NCBI GenBank assembly: GCA_016215155.1
Contig: JACRLQ010000019.1
Location: 1-63,859 of the forward strand
Origin: Nitrospirota bacterium
GTDB lineage: Bacteria; Nitrospirota; Thermodesulfovibrionia; Thermodesulfovibrionales; UBA6898
Reading direction: 5' to 3'
DNA: 63,859 nt
The notes under the pieces are model-generated. The model was not told the DNA's origin. It saw nothing but the letters and a program-made list of their open reading frames with translations, and did no database searches. The translations under genes were made by a program, and so were the position numbers. Below, piece after piece: positions 1-8,390 of the stretch. Each line of letters opens with the position of its first letter. Positions within the stretch are counted from its first letter, which is position 1.

Positions 1-824
1 ACGATGTCGGAGGCGGATTTTACATCCGCCACTATCTCCCTGAGTTTTTCGACCATGTTTTTCATAGCAAGGAGCAGCTGTCCAGTCTCATCCGATGAAT
101 TTACTTCTATATTCACCGTCAGGTCCCCGTCGGCAATTCTGTTGGCCGTGCCGACGCCTTCGTCCAGGGGCTTGGTTATGCTCCTCGTTATGAGAATACT
201 TATGAAAATTCCAAGCGCAATCGCTATAGCCGCTATCGCAAAATTGATTGTTATCGTCTGCTTCTGAAAAACTCCCATTTCCTCTTCGGCCGCAGCCATT
301 CTTTTCCACCCTTCAGTCGCAAAATCCTTTGCGTCTTTTTCGGCGGCATGGACTTCGTCTTTTGCCTCAGCAACCGCCTTGTTGGCCTCCACTGTCGTCG
401 TTATCTGGCCCGCGGCGATCATGCCGTAGACTTTTCTGAAACTGCTCTCATAGGCTTTCATGTTGTCCGTAATGCGTTTGACAAGTTCCTTGTCCTCTTT
501 ACTTTTGGCGACCTTTTCAATGGACTCGATGCGCTTTTTAACGGCGTCGACCTCCTCGGTCCACTCTTTGAAATATCCATCGGTTTTGTCCATGCTTCCG
601 ATGTTGATGAAGATGTCCTTCTCAAACCGTCTCGCGCCGACAATATTGGCCCGCAGCCTGCCTGAATGTTCGGCGACAGCACCCTCCTGGTCCAGCATAT
701 GCTCTGCCTTGTCATGCATCCTTCCGACACCCATATAGGCAGTAAATGCGACTACGGAAAGCAGAACCAGAATGACCCCGAACCCGAGTCCCAACCGTTT
801 CCCTATCTTCAAATTTTTTACCAT
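1..824 (-). CDS. Methyl-accepting chemotaxis protein, N-terminal part (cut by window edge)
   Basis: The reading frame runs from ATG at 824 to the window edge without a stop, so only the N-terminal 274 residues are seen. They begin MVKNLKIGKRLGLGFGVILV, giving a basic start and a first membrane segment at about residues 8-28. A helical periplasmic region of four-helix-bundle type follows (about 30-185), then a second membrane segment (about 190-210) and a HAMP linker entering the signalling domain. A strong Shine-Dalgarno (GGAGGAAG) precedes the start. It is the last gene of the STAS-cheY-cheA operon and probably feeds the CheA beside it. The ligand cannot be predicted; the cytoplasmic hairpin lies outside the window. 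Confidence 0.9.
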   Translation of the reverse strand, partial: MVKNLKIGKRLGLGFGVILVLLSVVAFTAYMGVGRMHDKAEHMLDQEGAVAEHSGRLRANIVGARRFEKDIFINIGSMDKTDGYFKEWTEEVDAVKKRIESIEKVAKSKEDKELVKRITDNMKAYESSFRKVYGMIAAGQITTTVEANKAVAEAKDEVHAAEKDAKDFATEGWKRMAAAEEEMGVFQKQTITINFAIAAIAIALGIFISILITRSITKPLDEGVGTANRIADGDLTVNIEVNSSDETGQLLLAMKNMVEKLREIVADVKSASDI

Positions 825-892
825 TACTTCCTCCTATATTAGTTGCATTTAGTAAGCCCCGAACAGCACCTTTATAAAACGATCGACCCGCT

Positions 893-3025
893 TTAGTCAC
901 CTCCCCGTTTTCCAACAACCTCCAATAACTGCGGGACATCCAGGATCAGGGCCACGCTGCCGTCGCCCAGAATTGTCGCGCCGGACACGCCCGTTACGTC
1001 CCTGAAGACCCTTCCCAAGGTCTTTATTACCGTCTGAAATTCCCCTATGACTTTATCGACCACAAACCCGACCTTCTGTCCGTCCTGCCTCACGATCACG
1101 ATCTGTTCCCTCTCCGGCCTGTCTCCGTCCATAGAGAACTGCTCCCTGAGGCGGATGTAAGGCACCAGCTGCGAGCGTATATTGATCACCCGGGTCGCCT
1201 CCGTCCGCCGGGCACTGTCCCGTCCGAGTTCCACGCATTCCTTCACCGCCGAAAGCGGCACGACGAACATCTCGCCTCCGACCTCGACCAGAAGCCCCTC
1301 GATAATGGCGAGGGTAAGCGGCAGGCTTAACGTTATCGTCGTGCCGACCCCGGGCGTACTTTCGATCCCGATCGTTCCCCTGAGCGCTTCCACGGATTTT
1401 TTCACCACGTCCATCCCGACCCCCCGGCCCGAGACGTTCGTCACGTTTTCAGAGGTAGTGAACCCGGGCAGGAGTATCATCGAAAAAAGCTCCCTTTCCG
1501 GTATCGACTCATCGGGGGCCATAAGGCCTTTTTCCACCGCCTTCCGTCTGATGACGCCGCGGTCCAGGCCCGCGCCGTCATCACTTATCCGGATAATGAC
1601 ATTGGGGCCGGACTGAAGAGCGGCCAGATGGACCCTTCCTTTTCTTTTTTTCCCGGCAGCCGCCCTGACCTCCGGAAGTTCGATGCCGTGATCCACACAG
1701 TTTCGGATCAGGTGGACCAGAGGGTCGTTGAGTTTTTCTATAACGGTCTTGTCGAGTTCGGTCTCCGCCCCCTCGGTGGTAATCTCAACGGCCTTCCCGA
1801 GTTCCTGCGAGAGGTCCCTGACGAGCCTCCGGAACCTGCTGAACGTCGTCCCTATAGGGACCATCCGTATATTCATGGTGTTGTCGCGGAGTTCGGCGGT
1901 CAGCCTCTCTATCTCTTCCGCGATGGATATCAGACCGGGGTCCTGGCTCCGGAGCGAGGTCTGACTGAGGCGCGCCTGCACCGTCACCAGCTCACCGACA
2001 AGGTTCACAAGCCTGTCGAGTTTCCCGGCCGACACCCTGAGACTCGATATGCCCTCGGCCCTCAACCTGCTCTCTCTTGCCAGCCTCACCTGCTCCTGTT
2101 CCGCCAGGGCCGCCTGAACGCTGTCGCGGTCAACCAGACCCTCATCGATCAGCAGCTCCCCCAGCGGCAGCGTTTTTTTTTCGCTCAAGACCTTCTCCAG
2201 ATTCTCCCTCGTGAGCTCGCTTTTTTCGATCAGTATCTCCCCGAGCCTTTTATAGTCGGAAGTGTCGAGGTCGCTCTCGCCGTCATCGACGACCTCGATA
2301 TTCAGCTCGCACTGCCCGTCAATGAAGATAAAAACGTCCCTGATCGCGTCGGTCCCCCTGCTTGTGGTAAGTATGATGTCCCAGTAAACATAGCAGGCCT
2401 CGGGGTCAAGTTCATCGAGTTCAGGGATGTCATCCATGTGGGCCACGACCCTGCAATCTCCCAGCCCGCTCAATTCTCTCATGAGGAGGACCGGGTTGGT
2501 CCCGCTTAAAAATATCTCTTTCACCGGCTTGAAGCGGATCCTGTACGTGACCTCCCCGCCTGGTTCTGCCGAGAACATAAACGGGTTGAGGCCGGAGGGG
2601 GGAAGCACAACACGCGGCCGTTTCCGGCCCTCATCAGAGGGGGAAAGGCTTTTAAAGCCGGCGAGTATCGAAGCGGTCTGCTCCTGATACCCGTATTCCC
2701 CCGGGTGAGGGTTAAGGACCATCTCGCGGATCAGGTCGGCCGCGGAAAGTGTCAGGTCTATTAGGGTCCTGCACGGCAGTACCCTGCCGCTTCTTACAAG
2801 ATCATAGACATTTTCTATATCATGTGTGAACCCCGACACCTCGTCGAACCCGGACATGGCTCCGGAGCCTTTTATCGTGTGGAAGGCGCGGAAGATGGAC
2901 GAAACCGCTTCAGTGTCTCCGGGGTCTTCCTCCAACTGCAGCAGTGAGGCCTCAAGGGCCGTAAGGATCTCGAAGGTCTCGTCAGTGAAGGCCTGCCGCA
3001 TCCTGTCCTGTAATTCTTCGCTCAC
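893..3025 (-). CDS. cheA: Chemotaxis histidine kinase CheA
   Basis: Hybrid-free CheA of 710 residues that phosphorylates response regulators on signals from chemoreceptor arrays. An N-terminal Hpt domain carries the phospho-accepting His49 in FHTIKGSG. A regulatory region follows (about 150-265), then a stretch around 285-335 with two LGE(I/L)LI...G/EL..E motifs resembling the N-terminal domain of GspE/MshE ATPases. Next come the dimerisation helices, the HATPase domain (N-box HLIRNCVDHGIE, G-box DDGAGLD) and a C-terminal CheW-like domain (about 575-705). The start is GTG, overlapping the stop of the upstream CheY-like gene (GTGA). No separate cheW is visible, but the operon continues past the window edge. 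Confidence 0.96.
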   Translation of the reverse strand: MSEELQDRMRQAFTDETFEILTALEASLLQLEEDPGDTEAVSSIFRAFHTIKGSGAMSGFDEVSGFTHDIENVYDLVRSGRVLPCRTLIDLTLSAADLIREMVLNPHPGEYGYQEQTASILAGFKSLSPSDEGRKRPRVVLPPSGLNPFMFSAEPGGEVTYRIRFKPVKEIFLSGTNPVLLMRELSGLGDCRVVAHMDDIPELDELDPEACYVYWDIILTTSRGTDAIRDVFIFIDGQCELNIEVVDDGESDLDTSDYKRLGEILIEKSELTRENLEKVLSEKKTLPLGELLIDEGLVDRDSVQAALAEQEQVRLARESRLRAEGISSLRVSAGKLDRLVNLVGELVTVQARLSQTSLRSQDPGLISIAEEIERLTAELRDNTMNIRMVPIGTTFSRFRRLVRDLSQELGKAVEITTEGAETELDKTVIEKLNDPLVHLIRNCVDHGIELPEVRAAAGKKRKGRVHLAALQSGPNVIIRISDDGAGLDRGVIRRKAVEKGLMAPDESIPERELFSMILLPGFTTSENVTNVSGRGVGMDVVKKSVEALRGTIGIESTPGVGTTITLSLPLTLAIIEGLLVEVGGEMFVVPLSAVKECVELGRDSARRTEATRVINIRSQLVPYIRLREQFSMDGDRPEREQIVIVRQDGQKVGFVVDKVIGEFQTVIKTLGRVFRDVTGVSGATILGDGSVALILDVPQLLEVVGKRGGD

Positions 3026-3387
3026 GGCAGCACCTTTTTAACGACCGCTGTCAGCTGGTCGGGCGTAAAAGGCTTTACCATCCAGCCCGTGGCGCCCGCG
3101 GCCTTGCCCTCGTGTTTCTTTTCGGTCTGAGACTCCGTTGTAAGTATTATGATCGGAATAAGCTTATAAAGCGGGTCCTCCCTGACCTTCCTGACCAGGC
3201 TTATTCCGTCGAGCTCCGGCATATTCACATCCGTAATAAGCATGTCGATTCGCCTGCCGGCAAGTTTTTTCAGCGCCTCCTTGCCGTTGGCAGCCTCGAT
3301 GATCTCATAGCCCAGCTGCTTGAGGGTGAAGTTGATCATCAGTCTTACACTTGCGGAATCGTCAACGGACATTATCGTCTTGGTCAC
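3022..3387 (-). CDS. CheY-like single-domain response regulator
   Basis: A stand-alone receiver domain of 121 residues. The acidic pair is in SVDDS, the phospho-acceptor Asp in MLITDVNMPELDG, the conserved Thr in ILTTES and the Lys in MVKPF. I start it at GTG 3387 because an AGGAGG Shine-Dalgarno sits just upstream; a longer reading to 3426 would enter the STAS gene without a ribosome site. It overlaps cheA by four bases and the STAS gene by 26, so translation is probably coupled. As the partner of the adjacent CheA it should carry the output phosphate, either to a flagellar or pilus motor or as a sink. Confidence 0.93.
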   Translation of the reverse strand: MTKTIMSVDDSASVRLMINFTLKQLGYEIIEAANGKEALKKLAGRRIDMLITDVNMPELDGISLVRKVREDPLYKLIPIIILTTESQTEKKHEGKAAGATGWMVKPFTPDQLTAVVKKVLP

Positions 3388-3730
3388 TTTTTCCTCCTGT
3401 CCACAGGCAGCTCCCGTCACGGTCATGGGAACAACCCTTTTCCCGCCTGAACCCGGCGGCGTCGATACATGAAGCCAAAGGCGCCTGCAAAATATTTTTT
3501 ATGACCAGCTGCCTGTTTTCCCGAAGCGCGGTGCGGTGGGCGGCGCACAGGATCTGGAAAAAAGAGACGTCCGCTTCCGAGGCCGGGTCCAGGCTGAGGA
3601 CGATCTCCCCTGCCCGTTTAAGCTCTTCGCTCAATACGCCGCGGATAGCGACGGCATTTTCGAGCGTAAGCATACCGCCCAGATTAAATTCAAGCCCGTC
3701 ATCCGACTTACCGCAACTGAACGTTTTCAT
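3362..3730 (-). CDS. STAS-domain protein of the chemotaxis operon
   Basis: A 122-residue protein beginning MKTFSCGKSDDG, with the STAS (anti-sigma-antagonist-like) pattern: a TLENAVAIRGVL helix, an IVLSLDPASEADVSFFQIL strand-turn-helix and a following LCAAHR helix. Such single STAS proteins are common at the head of che operons in Deltaproteobacteria and Nitrospirota; their biochemical role is little known. ATG 3730 is preferred, with AGGA about eight bases upstream; an in-frame GTG lies at 3751. The 3' end overlaps the CheY-like gene, placing it first in a STAS-cheY-cheA-receptor operon. The C-terminal tail read within the overlap (after about residue 95) is less STAS-like. Confidence 0.8.
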   Translation of the reverse strand: MKTFSCGKSDDGLEFNLGGMLTLENAVAIRGVLSEELKRAGEIVLSLDPASEADVSFFQILCAAHRTALRENRQLVIKNILQAPLASCIDAAGFRREKGCSHDRDGSCLWTGGKSDQDDNVR

Positions 3731-3903
3731 CTTTGTCCTGGCCCCTTTCACTGTCCGGTATTCCCGTTAGTCACCAACGCATGTCTCGCAAGACCAATGC
3801 CAGCCATGCCTGTGTGCTACTAAATAATTACGGTTGCAACCTGCTGATTTAAAATGAATTTAATCGTCATAACCCTGGCGGGCAGACAAGTTCAGGCAGT
3901 AGC

Positions 3904-3938
3904 GCCCGAAAACCGGTCACCTTGCCCGAAAACCGGTC
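3904..3938. repeat. Tandem 15-bp direct repeat, candidate operator upstream of the chemotaxis operon
   Basis: GCCCGAAAACCGGTC occurs twice, at 3904-3918 and 3924-3938, with a 20-bp period that puts both copies on nearly the same DNA face. It lies in the gene-free stretch 3731-3993 between the tRNA-Leu gene and the chemotaxis operon, about 170-210 bp upstream of the STAS start. A regulator-binding site is an inference; nothing else is seen in this gap. Confidence 0.4.
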
Positions 3939-3993
3939 GTTAATATGAATACGCGGCGGATGGGAAGTCAGGGGAAATTTGAGGGCATTTAAT

Positions 3994-4080
3994 TGGTGCC
4001 GATGGAGAGAATCGAACTCTCACGGGGTCGCCCCCACCGGATTTTGAGTCCGGCGCGTCTGCCAGTTCCACCACATCGGC
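3994..4080 (-). tRNA. tRNA-Leu (anticodon CAA)
   Basis: On the minus strand a type II tRNA of 87 nt begins GCCGATG and ends CATCGGC plus encoded CCA, forming a perfect 7-bp acceptor stem. The D arm reads GTGGAACTGGCAGAC. The anticodon arm is CCGGA-CTCAAAA-TCCGG with CAA in the loop. A long variable arm (GTGGGGGCGACCCC region) and a T arm with GTTCGATTC follow. The long variable arm and CAA anticodon identify leucine. Confidence 0.96.
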
Positions 4081-4099
4081 ACCGATCTGTTACCTTTTG

Positions 4100-4129
4100 A
4101 TTCTAAAGTATTTTCTCGGGTTTATGCAA
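4100..4129 (-). promoter_or_regulatory. Putative sigma70-type promoter of tRNA-Leu
   Basis: On the minus strand TTGCAT (4124-4129) and TAGAAT (4100-4105) are separated by 18 bp and end about 20 bp before the tRNA 5' end. The -10 segment (GATTCTAAAG on the plus strand) is also kept in the tRNA remnant at 6891-6900. Confidence 0.5.
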
Positions 4130-4249
4130 CAGGTTATCTGTTTCTATTATTTAATGGATCAGCATAATTTCCACAACGCGCGCTGACCTCACTGATTTAT
4201 TTTATCCGCTGAATAAAAAAAAGCTAAAATCTTATAAGATATACGACAT

Positions 4250-6790
4250 ATGAAAAAAAATAATCTGATAAGAGCAGGGCATCTGAGACAGATCTTCCCC
4301 TCTAATGAATATCTTCAGGCAGGTGCAGTTCTCGTGCTCCTCCTTAATGTATTCTTTTTCCCGGTTATCTGGGGAAATAAGACCCTGATGAACAGCGTGA
4401 GGGACGTGCAGAGCATCATGCCCTACGGAGCATATGGAGAGGTTAACGGCTACGTAAAGAACGACCGCACACCTGATGCAGGCGCCTCCGGATGGGTGGC
4501 CGAACCGTACTTCAAGTTAAAACAACAACAGTATTTCAAAGAACATTGTTTTCCTCTCTGGAACCCCTATAACGCTTATGGCGTGCCCTTTTCGGCTCAA
4601 ATGGACTCAGAAACGTATTATCCGCTATCGATTCTTGCCTCAATAAGCCCGAGCATTCGTTCCTATGATCTCTATTTAATATGCCGTTTGTTCATTGCCG
4701 GCATATTCACCTATATGTTCCTGCGCTTTTTTATCGAAAAATTGCCTGCGCTTTTTGGGGCCATATCATTTATGTTTACCGGTTATTTTATTATTTATAT
4801 AAATCTGCCGCACTTGTCAGTTGATGTTTTTTTGCCCGGAATATTTTTCTTTTTTGAACTCCTTCTGAGGAAAAGAGATGCAAGAGGGGTCATCTCTGCC
4901 GCCGTTGCAATTTCCCTTTCTCTTATCGGGGGGATGCCCGAATCAGCCTTTCTGGGTTTAACTTCGGGATATCTGTACTTTTCCTTCAGGGTATTCACTA
5001 ATTCGGATTTTAAAAAGTCGAAAAAACATCATTTCAGAAATTTCATCCTGATGAATATTCTGGGATTCCTCTTGTCCGCATTTCTGCTTCTTCCCTTTTT
5101 TGAACTTGTGAAGAATTCTTTTACTATTCATACTTCCCAATATTTTCCCAAACCGCCCGGTGCATTTTATATCAATTTTACTTTATACAGCCTCCTGAGT
5201 TATTTTGCCCCTTTTGTATTTGCCGTATCTCCTGTTTTTGACATTTCTTCGATGTCGATCTTTTACGATACAACGGGCTACTATGGAATAATTCCGTTTA
5301 TATTTGCGTTGCTTTCTTTGGCGTATTACTTTTTCTTTCCCAGAGACAGCGGCGATAGGGACATCCGCCTGGTATGCGGCTTTTTTTCAGTTGCCGCACT
5401 CCTGTTGGTAATGAAGCGATATGGTCTTGCACCCATTCAATGGGTAGGATATCTCCCCATCCTGAAAATGGTATTTTTTTTTAAATACCAGGAACCATTG
5501 ATAAGCTTCTTCCTTGCATGTCTTTCAGGTATCGGATTTTCCGTCTTGTTTACGGAAAAATGTAAGCCCAAGCTAATAAATACGGTCATTTGTGTCTTCG
5601 CCCTTGTCTTTGCAGGCATTGCCATCAGCGCATGGTCCCCTGGAGAAAAAGCAGGACTAACGGGGCAGCATTCAGCTTCATTCTATTCGTATTGTGTGCT
5701 CATAATACTTACTTTGTTAACAGTGTCGATCTTAAGCTATCGGTACTTATCCTCGAAAAAGAAATATGCCCTTTACTGTTTTTTTATTCTTCTCGTATTC
5801 GAGCTGTTTTTCATTTTTTTATATCCTTTCTTTTATATGAAAAAAGGATATCTGGCAGACAAGACGGCCGATCCTTATAAGGGCGCTCCTTTCATCGAAT
5901 TTCTTAAAAAAGAGAATGTCGATTATTCAAGGGTATTCGGTCGTGACGGGGTGCTCTACCCTAACTGGGCAAGCGCTTTCGGACTTTTCGACGTCAGATT
6001 TCTCGATGCCATGTTATATGATAAATACCGAAATTTTGTGCGATATTTTTTTATCGATAAATATGGGGATAAGGAAGTCCCCTTTACCCTCGAATTATTT
6101 GACAGATTTACAGGGCAAGACACGGTTTTTGAATACGATTTCCGTACATATTCCGAGAAAAGATTCCTTCAACTTTCCTCCGTTAAGTATCTGTTGACGA
6201 TGAAAAGTTTAGGAAAAGACGTTGAAGATACCGCAATAGGCAGAATGATCTATGATGATGAAATAAAAATCTACGAAACATCGGACATTCTGCCCCGAGC
6301 CTCTGTTTTTTACGGGGCCAAATTGTCTGATAATGAAAACCAGGTCCTCTCCATCTTGAAAAATCCGGGTTTTGATATCAGACAGGAAGTAATGATTTAT
6401 TCAAAAGACTTGGGTAACAACGAAAGAAGCCGTCTCGAAACGATAAACTCCCTGCCGCCCAGGAAGTCTGAGCCTGCAAAGATTGTATCGTATACATCCC
6501 AGAGCGTAAGTATTGAGGCCGAATTGGACAGAAGCGGCATTTTGATGTTAAATGACAGCAACTATCCGGGATGGAAGGTCTCTGTGGACGGGCAGGAAGA
6601 AATAATGCTTAATGTTAACTATTTATTCAGAGGGGTATTTCTCGATAAAGGAAAACACATAATACTATTTACGTACCAGCCAATGTCGTTTTACATCGGG
6701 CTTTGTATCTCTGTGGTGACATTAATGCTTATGATCGCTGCAAGTTTCAATATATCCAAATCAGCCTCCAGGTCTAATGACATCAGTTAG
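4250..6790 (+). CDS. YfhO-family polytopic membrane protein
   Basis: An 846-residue protein with about 12 or more hydrophobic segments between residues 22 and 530, then a soluble region of about 270 residues and a last membrane segment near 815-840. The DSNYPGWKVSVDG motif near residues 765-775 followed by a C-terminal membrane helix is typical of the YfhO family (PF09586), whose Gram-positive members are linked to glycosylation of surface polymers; GT-C-like topology is the likely fold. The exact role here is unknown, and no glycosyltransferase lies beside it. The gene is visibly more AT-rich than its neighbours, lacks a clear Shine-Dalgarno, and sits between tRNA-Leu and a partial tRNA-Leu copy, all consistent with acquisition by transfer. 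Confidence 0.85.
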   Translation: MKKNNLIRAGHLRQIFPSNEYLQAGAVLVLLLNVFFFPVIWGNKTLMNSVRDVQSIMPYGAYGEVNGYVKNDRTPDAGASGWVAEPYFKLKQQQYFKEHCFPLWNPYNAYGVPFSAQMDSETYYPLSILASISPSIRSYDLYLICRLFIAGIFTYMFLRFFIEKLPALFGAISFMFTGYFIIYINLPHLSVDVFLPGIFFFFELLLRKRDARGVISAAVAISLSLIGGMPESAFLGLTSGYLYFSFRVFTNSDFKKSKKHHFRNFILMNILGFLLSAFLLLPFFELVKNSFTIHTSQYFPKPPGAFYINFTLYSLLSYFAPFVFAVSPVFDISSMSIFYDTTGYYGIIPFIFALLSLAYYFFFPRDSGDRDIRLVCGFFSVAALLLVMKRYGLAPIQWVGYLPILKMVFFFKYQEPLISFFLACLSGIGFSVLFTEKCKPKLINTVICVFALVFAGIAISAWSPGEKAGLTGQHSASFYSYCVLIILTLLTVSILSYRYLSSKKKYALYCFFILLVFELFFIFLYPFFYMKKGYLADKTADPYKGAPFIEFLKKENVDYSRVFGRDGVLYPNWASAFGLFDVRFLDAMLYDKYRNFVRYFFIDKYGDKEVPFTLELFDRFTGQDTVFEYDFRTYSEKRFLQLSSVKYLLTMKSLGKDVEDTAIGRMIYDDEIKIYETSDILPRASVFYGAKLSDNENQVLSILKNPGFDIRQEVMIYSKDLGNNERSRLETINSLPPRKSEPAKIVSYTSQSVSIEAELDRSGILMLNDSNYPGWKVSVDGQEEIMLNVNYLFRGVFLDKGKHIILFTYQPMSFYIGLCISVVTLMLMIAASFNISKSASRSNDIS

Positions 6791-6855
6791 TGAAGCAGTT
6801 TTCACGTAAATCTATTGAATTTTGTTCCATATCTTCCATACTGCGTTTAATTAAA

Positions 6856-6900
6856 TCCGGCGCACCGGTTCCACCACATCGGAACGCATGGATTCTAAAG
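6856..6900 (-). repeat. Degenerate copy of the tRNA-Leu 5' half and its -10 box (att-like)
   Basis: TCCGGCGC (6856-6863) and GTTCCACCACATCGG (6868-6882) match tRNA positions 4049-4056 and 4065-4079 in the same order and orientation, with a 4-bp gap instead of 8. GATTCTAAAG (6891-6900) matches 4099-4108. The two copies bracket the AT-rich YfhO gene, as expected for a small insertion at a tRNA. The 6791-7092 gap holds this remnant and a GGAGG ribosome site for the next gene at about 7080; I see no other feature there. Confidence 0.7.
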
Positions 6901-7092
6901 GATTTCACTTCGTGTGGTCAAGCGGTCCGAAGCGTCCTGTATTTACCGGTTCCAGCGCCATAAAAACCTGCAGGGAACGGGCAATCATGCCGTGGAAAAC
7001 CCAGATCAAATTTTTTGCAGGCAAGGCCCCTTGCAACATAAACGCCATTATGATATATTTAGGCAACTAACTTAAACTGGAGGTCTTCTAAA

Positions 7093-7740
7093 ATGAGAGC
7101 AAAAAAGAGTATTGTCGTTGCATTACTGCTATGTCTCGGACTGCTGACAGCCTCGGCTGCTTATGCGGATCCGGCGCGTTATCCGGGGTATCCTGCCGCC
7201 GCGCTTGTGAATGTCAGCACCCCTGACATAAGTCTCAATTTTGTCGTTCTAATGAAATTCGCCGCTGATTCTTCCGGCATAAACGGCTTTACCGCGGACG
7301 AGGCCCAGCTTAGCTCTGAGCAGCTCGGCGCGCTGGTCGCGCCGGTAATCGGCATAATTACCAGTCAGTTGCCTTCGGCGGACGTATCTTCTGTATTTGT
7401 TACCCCCTCAGACCTGGAAGGCTGGAGTGCCGATGAGGTGGCCGACGTTGTTGCCGACAATTACCTTTCCTGGGGATACGACGCATATTTATTCCTGGAT
7501 ATCAACAGGGTAAGCGGCGTTTCAGGCGCTTTCGTGCCTGTTGAAGGGCTTCCTAACACAAATGCCAGGGTAGACCTCTGGCTGGGCGATGCCGCGGGGA
7601 CGATTTCGTGGCTGCTGTCGGAAGACATAACTCCATTTCTGGCTGCGATCGGCGTAGCCGGCGATTACCTGTATATCGTGTCGCTTGAGGTACCTGAAAC
7701 TTACTGGCTGCTGCTTGGCGCATTAATGTCGGGGTTATAA
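7093..7740 (+). CDS. Exported hypothetical protein with a PEP-CTERM-like but tail-less C-terminus
   Basis: A 215-residue protein with a clear Sec signal peptide (MRAKKS, hydrophobic core, cleavage near AYADPA at about residue 25). The mature part is acidic and has no family I recognise. The last 16 residues, VPETYWLLLGALMSGL, look like the Pro-Glu plus membrane segment of a PEP-CTERM sorting signal, but the gene stops before the usual arginine cluster. No exosortase gene is in the window. The gene has a good GGAGG ribosome site and is followed by a strong terminator, so it seems to be a single-gene transcript. A secreted protein with a membrane-retained end is the alternative. Confidence 0.75.
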   Translation: MRAKKSIVVALLLCLGLLTASAAYADPARYPGYPAAALVNVSTPDISLNFVVLMKFAADSSGINGFTADEAQLSSEQLGALVAPVIGIITSQLPSADVSSVFVTPSDLEGWSADEVADVVADNYLSWGYDAYLFLDINRVSGVSGAFVPVEGLPNTNARVDLWLGDAAGTISWLLSEDITPFLAAIGVAGDYLYIVSLEVPETYWLLLGALMSGL

Positions 7741-7782
7741 GCCGACCCTGACCGGCAAACAAAGAAGGTCATTTCCGACCAG

Positions 7783-7820
7783 CGGCGCTGTCATGATACA
7801 ATGACAGCGCCGTTTTTATT
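7783..7820 (+). terminator. Rho-independent terminator
   Basis: A perfect 12-bp stem (CGGCGCTGTCAT, 7783-7794, with its complement at 7801-7812) closes a 6-nt loop and is followed by a T-tract at 7813-7817. It ends the 7093 gene; there is no T-run for the opposite strand. Confidence 0.92.
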
Positions 7821-7832
7821 TCCATTGAATTA

Positions 7833-8306
7833 TCAGGCCGCCAGTGGCATCGACCTGCAGATGGCCTCAAGATGCCCCTGGAGCGCTTCCGGTTCAGGAA
7901 GTCCTTCGGGCGCCCGATAATCAAGCCTCGAACATGATATGATTTTGTTGATCAGTCTTCTGACGCCAAAGTCGATGATCTCATCGGCTGAAAGACCATC
8001 GGCCTTATTGATCAGCAACGGCTCAGAATGCCACACCTCACCGGTAGTGGCTATACCCGAACACTGCGGCCCGCTCACGTCGCTTGGGACGGCGCCTTTT
8101 GAAATGGCATAGGTGCAGATGTCATATTTCACAAGCTGCAGCCCGCTAAGCACCGGATTGCCGCCGATGCCGTACCGGCCTTTCGTAATCGGAGCGAAAC
8201 GTTCGAGGTTGACCCCCGAGCATACGGACATCACATCTCCGCCTTCTTTACGGTCGGTGTTCACGACAAAATAGATAAAATCGTTTACATATTCGCGTCG
8301 TTCCAT
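7833..8306 (-). CDS. Hypothetical protein
   Basis: 157 residues starting MERREYVNDFIYFVVNTDR at ATG 8306, chosen because AAGGAGG lies just upstream; longer in-frame readings begin in non-coding sequence. There is no signal peptide or membrane segment. Four cysteines (in SVCSG, DICTY, PQCSG and SCSR) and several Gly/Pro turns could suit metal or cofactor binding, but I recognise no family. It stands alone, convergent with the 7093 gene, with a decayed repeat upstream. Confidence 0.7.
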   Translation of the reverse strand: MERREYVNDFIYFVVNTDRKEGGDVMSVCSGVNLERFAPITKGRYGIGGNPVLSGLQLVKYDICTYAISKGAVPSDVSGPQCSGIATTGEVWHSEPLLINKADGLSADEIIDFGVRRLINKIISCSRLDYRAPEGLPEPEALQGHLEAICRSMPLAA

Positions 8307-8390
8307 GGACAGCCTCCTTAAACGGGACTTTATATATCCTTTTTTATCATAATTAGGGTATTTTGTCAACAGCGAAATGCGCGGAAGTTT

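Noticed and set aside
1628-2509. Long plus-strand open frame opposite cheA (293 codons)
   Set aside because: It lies wholly within cheA on the other strand, has no ribosome site and no family features; it reflects codon bias of the real gene.
6888-7070. Plus-strand open frame of 60 codons before the 7093 gene
   Set aside because: It starts inside the tRNA-Leu remnant and shows no protein-like pattern or ribosome site.
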